64,000 nt of DNA from Bidens hawaiensis. Taxonomy: Eukaryota > Streptophyta > Magnoliopsida > Asterales > Asteraceae. The stretch's first letter is position 1, and every line of letters begins with the position of its first letter. The notes beneath the pieces are model-generated. The model searched no databases. It had not been told where the DNA came from and saw only the letters and a list, made by a program, of their open reading frames with translations. Below, piece by piece: positions 32,159 to 43,739 of the stretch. Location of the stretch: the NCBI GenBank assembly GCA_021521415.1, contig JAIQDT010000834.1, positions 1-64,000 on the forward strand, in the 5' to 3' direction. Both the position numbers and the translations under genes were made by a program.

Positions 32159-33376
32159 CTATTCTTGGTTGGATGCATCTTGTATGTTTAACATATTATC
32201 CTTTCCTTTCTTAGCACCACTTCCAATAACATTGTTTGTCTTATACGGACATTCTGAACTGAAGTGTCCGTTTTCTCCACAGCTAAAACATACAACAGTT
32301 TTCCCTTTGTAATCGTCTTCCGAATGACCGAGTTTATTGCAAAAGTTGCATGTGATTAATGGAATATTTTTGGGGAAGTTTGTTGGTCTTAAACATTTCC
32401 CATGATGTCTCTTGCCATAGCTTTGGCAGATTGGTCTTGTATATTTAAAAGACCCTTCCTCCTTTTCTTTGCCTTTCTTTGTTTTCTTTTCCTCGATTTC
32501 TTCTCTCTTTTCTTTGTCATTCTTATCCTCTTCTTGATTTCTGATAAGACCATTCATAAGATAACCGGCTAATCCCATGGCTAAATCAGCGGTTTGAGGC
32601 AAATGAGATCTTACCATATCTCTAATTTCCCGAGGTAAACCCCAAATGTAACGGGTTACTTTGTTGGATTCGGGTATTACCAAATGTGGTACCAATCTAC
32701 AATACTCATGAAACTTAGTATTGTATTCTCTGAGATTAGTGTCTTCTACCTTGAGGTTCAAAAACCTAGTTTGAATAAGATCGATTTCATGCATGGGAGA
32801 AAACTTTCGTAACACCAGTTCTCTGAATTCTTCCCACTTCAACTGATACATAGTTTCTCTACCCTTTGACATGATCAGGGTATTCCACCACTCCAAAGCT
32901 TCACCTTTGAAGTATTGAGAGGAGTATTGAATCTTTTGAATATCAGTACAATTGCTGATGATAAAAATGGACTCGATTTCTTCAAGCCATCGTACAGCTG
33001 ATATGGCACCTTTATCACCATAGAATTCCTTTGGTCCAAATTCCTTGAAGTTCTTGAAACTACTGCCTTGAATTACTAATTGTTTCTTGAATTTACGATT
33101 GAGTTTGCTCTCAGCGTTGGAGCTATGAACACTTTCTTCATGATGAGAATGTTTCTTATACGGATGAGTTCTCGATGATTTATTTGAATGTTCTATTTTC
33201 TTTTTGTGTGACCCTTCTTTCATTGCATCGACGAAAGGAGTCATTGTGTTATGAATCATTTCTTGTATTTGAACAAGATACTGTGCAGGAATCTGCTGTT
33301 CATGTTTTGACATGTCTTTGTTGCTTCTATGAGTTGAAGCTTCACCATTATTCTCTGGATTGTTTGGGTTCGACAT
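32159..33376 (-). CDS. gag: E4 Gag, intact, 405 residues
   Basis: A single open frame from ATG at 33376. The order is: a serine/lysine/histidine-rich N-terminus, the retrotransposon Gag core (GPKEFYGDKGAISAVRWLEEIE, EALEWWNTL, LREYNTKFHEYCRLVP, YIWGLP), an acidic/basic KE-rich linker, and three cysteine clusters (CQSYGKRHHGKC, CNFCNKLGHSEDDY with the final Cys changed, CFSCGENGHFSSEC). It is similar in plan to the E1 Gag, so both belong to the same broad gypsy branch. The frame is undamaged although the rest of the polyprotein is gone. This fits continued selection on Gag or recent loss of pol. Gag probably packages the element's own RNA. Confidence 0.92.
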   Translation of the reverse strand: MSNPNNPENNGEASTHRSNKDMSKHEQQIPAQYLVQIQEMIHNTMTPFVDAMKEGSHKKKIEHSNKSSRTHPYKKHSHHEESVHSSNAESKLNRKFKKQLVIQGSSFKNFKEFGPKEFYGDKGAISAVRWLEEIESIFIISNCTDIQKIQYSSQYFKGEALEWWNTLIMSKGRETMYQLKWEEFRELVLRKFSPMHEIDLIQTRFLNLKVEDTNLREYNTKFHEYCRLVPHLVIPESNKVTRYIWGLPREIRDMVRSHLPQTADLAMGLAGYLMNGLIRNQEEDKNDKEKREEIEEKKTKKGKEKEEGSFKYTRPICQSYGKRHHGKCLRPTNFPKNIPLITCNFCNKLGHSEDDYKGKTVVCFSCGENGHFSSECPYKTNNVIGSGAKKGKDNMLNIQDASNQE

Positions 33377-34009
33377 TCTGTGAATAGAATAAATTTTAGT
33401 ATGAATGAAATTCTTACTTATATGTTAACGATAAAATGTTTGTTACAAGAGTGTGACATTCTAATTGATTTGTTTATAGAATGTTTATATAAGTCTGTTG
33501 CATTTCGAGTATATTTCTTTCTAATCTTTCTTGAGATTATTCATCTCGTAATGACATAATCTAATTAATTATTCTTTGCTTTGAAATAATCGTTTGAAAC
33601 GATAATTATATTATTTCCAAGTATTTTAATGACGAAAGTCGCCTGGGTTCTTGAGAGGCATCGATATTTTCTCGTTGCGTATTCTTGAAATAGTTAGTAC
33701 ATACCTTGTGTACAAATAGACCTCAAGAATTTCTATAATTCTTATTTCTAGGTCATGTTCCATTTAATCCTTGCTAGTTATTTCACGTAGTGTCGTCTTG
33801 AGTTTAGTCATCTTTTAGACCTTGTCCACCTGAACCTTTCCTTTATTTGTTAGCTATTACTCTCTTACTTCCAGATGTACTTGGAAGAATTATCTTGAGA
33901 GTTTGTGTAATCTTTCTTGACATAATTTTCTTTAAAAGATACATTACTAATTTCGAGGAAATTTAAATATATCTTTTATTTATGTTATTACAAGATTACA
34001 CGGTATTTA

Positions 34010-34318
34010 TTATACTTGCATTGTTGAATAATATTTCCGTCCCTGAGGATTTTCTTCTGGATAAGTCATTACTTCCTTTTCTTTTGACACCATTGGTTTC
34101 TTGGATCTACTTGATACGCCACCATACGTATTCCGATTTGGAATAATCCGAGCTAGCGGAATGTTAGAATCAAACGAATCTAAATCTTCCTCCATTGCTG
34201 CTTGATATGAGCTCTCATCACTAGATATAGGAATTGGGAGAAAAGATGTTCCCATATAGCCTTTCCCTTTACAAGGTCGAAGCTGAACGGATTCTTCGCT
34301 AGATTGACGATCGCACAT
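34010..34318 (-). CDS. Short ORF in the E4 leader, 102 residues
   Basis: An open frame between the primer site and gag that is serine- and glutamate-rich (ISSDESS, MEEDLDSFDSN). I do not recognise it. It could be a leader ORF or a relic of a longer reading frame. Nothing besides its length supports translation. Confidence 0.3.
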   Translation of the reverse strand: MCDRQSSEESVQLRPCKGKGYMGTSFLPIPISSDESSYQAAMEEDLDSFDSNIPLARIIPNRNTYGGVSSRSKKPMVSKEKEVMTYPEENPQGRKYYSTMQV

Positions 34319-34512
34319 CTGTATGAGGTTATATTTGGGGATAGGAGCACGTTTTCCTATCTTATCCGTACTTGTTATATTTTATTCTTATTTAAATTTT
34401 TAATCATTTAACGATTAATTTAATATCTTTAATTGAATACTAATGATTATCATTAAGCTTATTTATGATCGAAGCCTAGGTATGATTAAATACCTAATTC
34501 GCTAAGATCGAT

Positions 34513-34525
34513 GGCTCTGATACCA
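34513..34525 (-). other. E4 primer-binding site
   Basis: Minus strand TGGTATCAGAGCC, the initiator-methionine tRNA complement, 3 bp from the 5' LTR. Confidence 0.9.
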
Positions 34526-34528
34526 ACC

Positions 34529-36503
34529 TGTCACACCCTCACTTAGGGCCTAGACGTGTGACCAATAGTTGGTACCTGTTTTGAAATTTTATCAGAGTTT
34601 TAGCGGAAGTCTTTAGTTTATAATAAAATATTAATTTAGGTTTTGAAACATTAGTTTATTTGTAAAATATAACAAAATATTTAATTTAATATAAAGCTTC
34701 TTGAATAATAAATATTCAAGAGTTTGATTTTCAAACCAATGTTTTATTTATAAAACTTTGTTTAAATATTGTTTGCAATATTTTAATAATTTAAAATATT
34801 GAGCCATCTCTACCTTGCGAGCATCTATCTCCATGAGTTGGCTATAATTCCATGCTACATGTGCTAACTTTATTTCCTGTAATATTTGGGGGGAAAATAC
34901 GCCAGCGATATGCTGGTGAATCGTTGACTCTAAAAATATTTTATAAATCTTTCTTTGACTGACAAGATAGTTTTAATGAAACAATCTCAGCAGAAACGTC
35001 TATTATTTCTTGGATTTGTACCACTGCCATACACACACAATTACGGTTCTCCGGGAGTTGACACCCATTGGAGAACTTTTACTATGACCTCTAGTCTGCG
35101 GCCACGTAGCCTTGACTGATAGACTAGATTGATTATGTTTGGATCCAGACACATGTGTACTCAGTCTGAGTTGTTTTTATTTTCTATCTTGTATTTTAAT
35201 AGGGAACACGTAATCCCATAAATCTTTATTTGACTGTCTTTGTTTAAGATAAACAACCCGTTTATCTTGACTGAAAAAGGTTTAACGTATTCACCTGTGA
35301 CTGTCTGTTCTGAATGATGTGGTGATCTCGTTTGAAAACCTTTGTGAATGAATAAATGATTGAGTGAATGATTGAACTATAATAAAATAGGTTTATATAA
35401 ATACCCGGATCGTCTTTTAATCCGGCTACAGACCTTTAGTCTGGTTTTGATAGCTTAAACCTTAATTGATCTTTTGTTTGAATGAAATATTTTGATATGA
35501 AATCTTTCTCTATATTTGCTAACTATGTGATATGTTTCTTCTTCAAGAAAAAACGTCAATTATCTCTATCCCTTGTTAATATCTTATATTTCTTAAAAAT
35601 AAAGAAATAATGTATTAACTATATCCTTTAAAAATTCTATCTTTCTTAAAGAAACATTATTTTAATTTATTCATTATATTTATAATTCTTTGATCAAGGT
35701 CTAGGCTATACCCCTGACTAGGGTCTAAGCCTTTATTATTTTATTAATATTTTATTCGAACAGAACTCTTACCTTGCTTAGCTTATTATTTTCTAAATTC
35801 TCGGGCAGCAATTCGACGCTTGCACGTACTTTGAGAATCTTGATCAACAACTCATTGGCACGCAAATCGAGGCAACGTTCGGGGGTTGCCAGGTCGTGCA
35901 CGTACTTCGATGCAGAATGTCGGGTCGTCTCGGGTCGGCATGGTTTACGAGGTAGTCACGCGTTACGAGGTCGGCATGCAAAATGAGGTGCAATGATTGT
36001 CGGGATTGTCGGTACGAACTTCAAGGTGTCGTCGGTATATGGTGCGGATTACGAGGTTATAGTTTTCGGGTCAGTGGCACGGAAATCGAGGTAGAGAGAG
36101 AAATTTTCTAGAGAGTGAGTGGGGTGGTGTGATGGAAATGAGCCATAGGACGTCCTATTTATAGCTGAAATTTGGTTTATCGCGTCTTCCTATTGGTCAT
36201 CGCGTATCGCGATGACACACGTTACTCGGAGAGTGCCACGTGTCGCCACGTGGCGGACACGTGTCACCGTCTTAACCACCCTTTGCCACGTGTTGACACG
36301 TGGCCTGCCACTTGTCGCGTTGTATGCTACGTGTCACCTCCGGGTGACACGTGTTGATGTGTCATTAAGGACCATCGCGTATCGGCGATGGCCTCTCTGG
36401 CTATACGCGATGGGTCAATAAATCAGGATTTTTATTTTTATTTTTAAACCCCTTTAGTTTTACTAACTTGTCATTTTTGGATCGAAATTTCGGGGACGTT
36501 ATA
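34529..36503 (-). repeat. E4 5' LTR
   Basis: A 1975-bp LTR whose outer end reads TTATA instead of TTACA, so its terminal TG has been lost by one substitution. It has six CACGTG cores between 36237 and 36353, versus seven in the 3' LTR. A minus-strand TATA box (CTATAAATAG) is at 36155-36164. Confidence 0.9.
36155..36164 (-). promoter_or_regulatory. TATA box of the E4 5' LTR
   Basis: CTATAAATAG on the minus strand, about 75-190 bp downstream of the G-box cluster at 36237-36353 in the direction of transcription. Confidence 0.6.
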
Positions 36504-38990
36504 GTTGCAGTATCAGTTCCATTGTCGCTTCTAATAAAGTTCACCTTCTTGTCAGTCTGTCTCTTCACAAGAGTTAAGAATCTGATCAAAAATTGTGCGG
36601 TTTTATCCTTGTGCCCTGGAAGGAAGGTCCAACCGAAACGCGAGAAATCTTCAGTTATAACAAGACAATGGGCTTTTCGACAGATTGCGAAAGGATGAAT
36701 AGGACCAAATAAGTCCATATCTAACAGCTGAAGAATGGAGTCTGTGGTATTGACAGTCTTAGGTCTGTGAGGGAGCTTGTGTTGCTTGCATTGAGAGCAC
36801 GAAATACATTTTTCAATGTAAGAGAAAGTTTTAATAGGCAAGACCCTCACATGTTCACCTTTGACAAGTTTGTTTAAGTTTTTAAAGTTTACATAGCCAA
36901 TACGTATATTCCATAGTGATGAGTCATTCTCCGAGGCCTTAGAAATCAAACATGAGGCAGTTCGACGTGAGTATGAACTGTTCTTGTCCAATATGTAAGC
37001 ATCGTTATGCCTCGGAGTACACATCAAAATCCATTCCTCTGGGACTTTGAAACTAGGTTTTAAAATCAAACGTTCATTTTATGGGAATAGCGTGGAGAAC
37101 TGTCGATCACAGATTTGTGAGACACTGAGAAGATTGTGGTTTAGTTGTTCCACTAGATTGGCATCATCAAATGTTAAGATACCATTTAATACCTTTCCTA
37201 TCTTCGTGATATTTCCTCCCATGTCACCAGCAAAGGAAACATGGTTGAACGTCAAATAGTAAGGACTAGTCTCCGGTCATGTGTCGGGTACAGCCACTGT
37301 CTAGGTACCAAATATTGTTAACAAACCTTCTTGACTGGCCCTATACACATTAGTAGTTAACTAGACATGGGTTCCCGAGACTTAGATGTCTCAGGAAGAT
37401 CAACCATGAAGTCACCGAATTTTATCTAATTTTCTCAAAGAAATGAAACTTTGGGGTGAATCAGAATCAGAAGAACAGTCCTTAGGAACCCATGTACAAT
37501 CATGTTTCCTGTTTTTAGAAGATCATTTGGACCCTCTTCTTCTTGGTTTCAAAACAAAATCCTTCTATCTCTCAATATTTGGAACCCCTTTTTGATCATT
37601 TCTTCTTGGTTATCCAAAAATATTTTATAGTTTTCACACGGTCTTTGGATCTCACGTCCATTTCACTGGCAGAACTTTCAGATCGGTTAGTCCTTGTTCT
37701 TATGCTGGGTGCAGCTTTAGAAAGGGACTGATTAAACTGATTGCTCATTTCATTTTTTTTTTGTTTATGCCAGTGTTTGCAATGTCTTGCAAGGTGAGAT
37801 GGGTTACCACACACATTACCGCATTTTCTTCTAGAGTCTTTATAGAACTCATTAGAACTATGATATATATGATGTAGAGGGAAAGGTGTTGCTTAGAAAG
37901 CATCAAAGGAACATGAAAGTTGTCTGATCTGTAACCTTTATCATCAAAAGCATTTAAGTAAAATGAATCAACATAAACTTGTTTATGAGTACCATAGTAG
38001 TTATCATCAAAATGATTATATAGTTGAGGATTTTCCCAATGTTAGAGTTTTGATAGAAAGTGTTTTTTTTTTAGTTGGAATATGTTTACTTGAAGTACTA
38101 GCCTCTTCAGTTTCAAAATCCTTTCTTTTATTTAAGTCACCTTCAATTGTACAATATTTTGATAAGCAACAAGTTATGTATGCCTCATCAACCACATTTG
38201 TATTCACATTATATTTAACAAAAGTTCATCATAAATAGTTTTACAATCACTATCTGAAACAAAACTATCATTTTCATTTGAAGCATGTTGAGAAGTGCCA
38301 ACATCAACACTCTCACAAATTACATAATCATTCAGAGATGATATCAATGTATTTTTCATGGATCTAAAAGTATTATTATTACAGACCGAGTTAACAAATG
38401 ATTGTTTTAGATTCACATTGGAATCAAAAAGTGAATTTAAAACTCTTTCTTTCCAAAACTCATATCCTTTTCCATGCACCCACTTTCTTCTACATGACCT
38501 GCTGAAGAAGATAAATCACCATTAGAACTAGCTGATATAGGAATGGGATCAACAGTTTTGGACATGAGGAATGAATGTATTAGGTTTTAGTATATGACCA
38601 ATTCTGTAGACCATTTCATCCTCGGGTGGGGTACTGAAACTAAAGTGAGGTAGGCTAGTGTAGTTCTCATTAAATGGAGGTGGAACTGTTGTGTGATCAA
38701 AGCCTAAACCTATCTTTTGTTTCACCCTAACTTGTGCCCGAATAATCCCATTCAGTTTATCAAGCGCCAATTCAAACTTGTCCACTATTATCTTTCTTTG
38801 GGCAAGGTCTAATTCTAGCTTCTCAATTTTAGCATTCAACTCAACTACACGTCTTCCATGAAACTCGGCTAATTTATTAGCCTGAAACAATTTCTCTATT
38901 AATTTGGCCATATTATTATTATCAGTTTTATTTCTAGTGGCAAAAATTTTCTCAGTCTTTCTGTAATCATCGTTCTGACATTAACGCTTA
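36504..38990 (-). pseudogene. Decayed Ty1/copia gag, protease and integrase interrupted by E4
   Basis: Minus strand, from the 5' end: a coiled-coil Gag C-terminal part with the VPPPFNENY motif (38549-38980), serine-rich Gag pieces (38479-38016), a zinc-knuckle-like VCGNPSHLARHC near 37800, a protease site YLDSGCTRHMTGD near 37305, the pre-integrase zinc region (WNIRIGYVNF, CISCSQCKQHK) and the integrase up to SDNGTDTAT at 36504. E4 is inserted there. Stops and frame changes separate the pieces, so it is not functional. The RT and RNase H parts are not found left of E4. The 5' LTR of this element is not certain; the LTR at 45759-46135 has the right orientation. Confidence 0.8.
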
Positions 38991-39258
38991 GATTTTCATC
39001 TATTATAGCAGCATTATGAGTACAATAATTCTATATTTTATTAATGCAAACATTATAATTTTCATCTATTTGATAATTTGGCCATATCAAAGTGTCGGAC
39101 CAAAAAAATATATCTTGTATATATTTAAAGTGTTTGGATTCGGTGGGAAAATATTTTACGGGTTTAAATTTGTAAATATTTTCAGAGTTCGGGGGTCGAG
39201 AGTGTAAAAATCGTTAAAATTCGAGATGCTTTGACCCTATCGCAAGATAGGCTGGCCT

Positions 39259-39267
39259 TATAAATAG
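39259..39267 (+). promoter_or_regulatory. TATA box of the decayed 39-45 kb gene
   Basis: TATAAATAG, 190 bp upstream of the candidate first ATG at 39449. A CT microsatellite (39325-39346) lies between them in the presumed 5' UTR, a common arrangement in plant genes. Confidence 0.5.
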
Positions 39268-39324
39268 GGCCAACCCAAAATATCTTTCACTTTTTCACTT
39301 CCACCTTATCCATTCACTCTCACA

Positions 39325-39346
39325 CTCTCTCTCTCTCTCTCTCTCT
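39325..39346. repeat. CT microsatellite
   Basis: About eleven CT dinucleotides in the presumed 5' UTR of the decayed plus-strand gene. Confidence 0.9.
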
Positions 39347-39779
39347 ACCTTTTTCATTTATCCACCGCCTTCTTCAAACTCAAGAAACCCTAGATCTTAA
39401 ACTCAGACTACAAATATGCTCCTCTAATCATACTTGAATAACATCAAGATGAATCCTCCACCTGTGGTATAACATTCATAATCATATTCATCTTGTTCTT
39501 GTTCTTGGTTGACGAAAATCCAATAGGGTTCTTTCATGTTATTTTTGGTATGATTTACTGTTACTATCTTGTTGGCGACATCGTTAAGAGCATGTGTGTA
39601 AATTTAATTGAGTTTATATTATCGTTTGTACAGTTTTTAGATTTTAAGGGTAATTGGACCTATTTGGGTTCTAATTAACCTAGAAAACATGTTTGGAGAT
39701 GGGTTTGTTTTACCCAGAAACCTTAAACAGGGGTGTATGAACCCAGAAAGGTTGAATATATGTATGTTGGAACTATTTG

Positions 39780-40440
39780 GGATTCTAATCGAATGGTATA
39801 ATCTATTCTAATCGAATAAGAGATTCGATTAGAATACTCTGTGTAAGAAAAGTGTTCAAGGAAATTGTAATCGAATGAGTAAAATGTAGTCAAATGATCA
39901 TTCGACAAGAAATGGTTTGTCAGAAAACATCTCAAGGGCAATGTAATCGAATTGTCATTCGACAAGAAAGAACTTATACTGAAAATTTTTTAAAGGACCA
40001 AGTAATCGAATAGTCATTCGATTAGAATGGACTTGTGTATGAGAATATGTACAAGGACAAAGCGATCGAATTGAGACTTGATGAGGAATTCTAATCGAAT
40101 CACCATTCGAGTAGACTAGATTCTAATACGATTAGATTAGAACTCTATTTTCGATTAGATTTGATGAAACTAAAATTATTTTAATAACCTGGATCTTAAT
40201 CTAATCCACTCATATATCATTCTAATGGAATAGACATTCGATTAGATTAATACATGATTCGATTAGATTGAGTTCTCATTCAATTAGACAAGAACATACT
40301 TGAAAGTCACAGATTCCATCTAATCTAATCTAACTCACCATTCGACTACTTGGAACTTGAACATTTTTCTAACTTGTCATATTTAATAAAATGGAGATTA
40401 AGGTCATTCGATTAGATTACTTTGGACTTGGACAGTTTTC
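39780..40440. repeat. Interspersed AATCGAAT / ATTCGATTAGAAT motif field
   Basis: Within the presumed first intron the octamer AATCGAAT, its reverse ATTCGATT, and the longer ATTCGATTAGAAT recur more than a dozen times in both orientations with irregular spacing. A second field of the same words is at 45158-45390. Confidence 0.75.
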
Positions 40441-43400
40441 AAAAATCATCTTCAAACATGTTTATACTATTACGTAAAGTTTTAATTTTTTTTATTATTT
40501 ATTTTTTATATTATCTTTATTTTTACTTTTATTTCTCTTTAATTTTTTTTTAATTTCTAATTTAAATTTTTGTTTGTTTGTAACTAATGGTTTGAATAGT
40601 ATATGATCTTATATATTAAAACTCAATTATCAATACTTATGTTTCTTTTGTTTCTCTTTGTAGCATCATAATGCGTTTTGTCCCTTAGAGCTTCCAAAGA
40701 AGAGGAAATACAAGGTGTTCACCTCGATGATCAAGGGTTTACAAGCATGCCCATATCTTATGTTATATATGCTGACCCAGAGGTTCATGATTCTTGGGTT
40801 GAGTAATTTTGGGCCAATTCCACAGACTGAAAAGAGAAGGGACAGTGATTACATCAATGGTTTCTTATCAAAGTATTGTTGTGGATGAGGAGGTTATAAG
40901 ATGAGCCCTGCAAATAAAAGACAGTGCTGATGATCCATTGAATAAGTTTTCAAAGAAGGAGATTGCTAAGTATCTTCGGGAGATTAGATATGATATGAAG
41001 TGGAGCACATGTGAGAAAAGGCACATGTCGTCATATTAGAAGCTTCAATTTCACGTTGTTGCCAACTGTTTTTCATCTCAAAAAGGAGGATTCGATAATT
41101 TGAGCGTTGGTTGGGTTAGTGTAATGTTGTTTTTAACTCACAATAGGAAGTTCAACTACTCCAAGTTGTTCTTCAAGCACATGCAACTCAATGTGCTTGC
41201 CAAGAAGCGATGAATGATGTATCCCAGATTTATGCAATTGATTATGGACGATCTGCTACCAAACACTCTAAGACCCGTGTATCCTGAGGAAGGTGATGAT
41301 GAAGGAAAGGTTGTTGAGCCATCTGAGCCTCATCATGTGAAGATGGTTTGGAAATCCGTATTCAAGGCTATGGTTGAGCCTACTAGGAGGAGTCTGTAGA
41401 AGTATCAGGGTGACGAGCCCGGGGTCAAGTTTGGTCGGTTTGTTGAGACCGAACCTGATAGTGATGAGACAGAGGCTGAGGAAGAAGAAGATAGTGGAGA
41501 TGATGATGACAATGATGGTCATGATTATCATGATGATGATGATGGTGGTGGTGGAGATGATGAGCCTGAAGCCGAGCCTGAATCCGAGCCTGAAACAACT
41601 GAGGCTGAACCCGAAACTGATTTGGAGGGTGAACACCAGCCAAAGAAGAAACATGATAAAGGCAAGAGAAAGACTGGTGAGACATCAAAGGCACCCGCTG
41701 AGGAGCCTGCTGCTGAAGAGGAGGAGCCCGAGCGCCCCCTAAAACGTTTGAAGCGGATGAAGGACTCCAAGAAGTCTACTTCTACAAAGGTGCTTACAAT
41801 TAAGGTAATCTTTCCTTCAATTTCCTCTATGCTTACCGAGCCCCCAGCAGCCACACAATCACCACCTACCACACTACCCACCACATCACCTACCACCACC
41901 ATAGCTGACCATCACATAGCATCACCCACCACCCTAGCCAAAACCATATAGAAGCTTAAGGCCAAACAAGTTAAGTTAACCAAAGCCCAATCCAATACCC
42001 CATCAAAAACTCAACCCAAACCAAAACCCAACCAAAATCAAAACCCAAATCCCAATCAAAATCCCCTACCCTTACAGATGAACCCATTACACCTCCCGAA
42101 ACCTCACCATCAAGACTAGATGAACCCTTACCTTCCATTCTAGAAAACCTACCTATAACCACCCAAGCCGAAACCATGCCCACCCGACACACCCCATCAC
42201 CACCTAAGACTACCGCACCCATAACATCACCCACATATCAATTCACTTCACCAATTAGGGGTTCATCATTTTGGACCTCAACATTTACATCATCCGTCCA
42301 CTCATAAACCCTACCTACCACCACCGAACCCATAAGCCTACCTTTAACCATTCTTAAATCCTTCCCAACCCAAACCATAACCATACCAATCCAAACCACT
42401 CCAAAATCAACCATCTCAACCACACCCCAATCCACACTCAAAAGTCCAATCATACCATATCTATAGCGGTAAGTCGAAGAAGTCCCCTGTGTTTCGTGAT
42501 CCTATCCTCGATAGGATTAGAGCACTTGAGGAAGCAAATGAATACATAGCCAAACGAGAGCTCTTGTTGATCAAGTTCGTCAAAGATCAACAAGCTATAA
42601 ATGAGCAAGTGACAAGAAAACGGGATGCTCTTGCTTCAAGAGTAGCTGAGTTGACCGAAATCCGAGAGCTGGATAGAGCTCTGATTGTGAGCCAACGAGA
42701 ATGGATCAATACCTTGCAGAAAAGAATCAGCAATCAGCAAGAGCTGATCAATCAAAACTCGTTAAGAAATTCTTAACAACATGATGATATTGAAAGGCTA
42801 CAATCCAGAGTCTCTAACCTCGAAACTGATCCCCTTTCCTCCTCCAACTTTGTAAGAAATCTAAGGAGGGAGCTTGATTCAACCATTGATAAGGCGATGA
42901 TTGAATTAGAAAGCTTAGGTTCAAGGGTCAGCTTGTTGGAGGGTGGATCCAGTTCTTCTAGGGACGTGGACAGGTTAATGGCTGAGGGTGTTAGGCTGCG
43001 AACGATGATTGAGCAGATTGAAGGTGAAATTGAAGATCAACACGACATCAACAACAGCCAGAACCGTGTGAAAGAGTCTCTCATAAACCGTTACCTTGCC
43101 GTCATGGAGGTAATGCGTTTGACAAATGATGATGTGAACAACTTGATGACTCATTTGATGCAAATTTCTGAGGATTCCTACGAGCCAAGGACTGAGCAGA
43201 GCAACAAACGAAGATCAGCTCTCACCAATCTAGTCGTTGACGCCGAAAGGGTCAGAGCTCAAGGTAAGTTTCATGGAATCATATCTGGTGTGTCGGGGAA
43301 AAAAGCTAGTGGAAGCGGTGTTGGTGTGAGCACAGCTATGGAGGAGCCTGTGGTTGTCGGAACTATCACGAGCACGGTACTTGTTGCTACTTCTGCCATT

Positions 43401-43682
43401 ACAATTAGGCAGGTCAGTGCAGTAAGTTCTGCCCTTGTTGAAACTACCTCACTTGCACAAGTTAGTGCGGCCGCAACAACTGTGATAGTTCCTATTGTTC
43501 AAAAATAAGTTCAACAACCATGGGTTCAAGGAGGAAATGGTGATGAGAGTGATGACGGCAATGATGACGAGTCCGATGATGATGATTCGGATGGTGAGAA
43601 TGACGATGATGTGGAAAAATAGGACGATGATAATGAGTATGATGATCCTTCTGATAGTTTTGATGAACCGCATGGTGGAAGC

Positions 43683-43739
<57 letters not shown>
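43683..43739 (+). repeat. GAT microsatellite coding for poly-aspartate
   Basis: About nineteen GAT triplets in frame with the decayed gene, giving an uninterrupted run of aspartates inside an already acidic region. Confidence 0.95.

Larger units (their letters stand above)
29477..36503 (-). mobile_element. E4: gag-only (TR-GAG-like) Ty3/gypsy element
   Basis: Direct LTRs at 29477-31379 and 34529-36503 begin TGTCACACCC. The target duplication GTTGC is perfect (29472-29476 and 36504-36508). A primer site lies at 34513-34525 and a polypurine tract at 31380-31394. The 3.15 kb internal region holds an intact gag and no protease, reverse transcriptase, RNase H or integrase. This is the layout of non-autonomous terminal-repeat retrotransposons with a GAG domain. 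It would depend on an autonomous partner for everything except Gag. The left LTR lacks roughly 70-130 bp found in the right one near 35770-35895. Confidence 0.92.

Noticed and set aside
41425..41902. Long His-, Ser- or Val-rich ORFs on the minus strand opposite the acidic region
   Set aside because: They are low-complexity shadows of GAT/GAG-rich coding DNA on the plus strand and have no recognisable domain.
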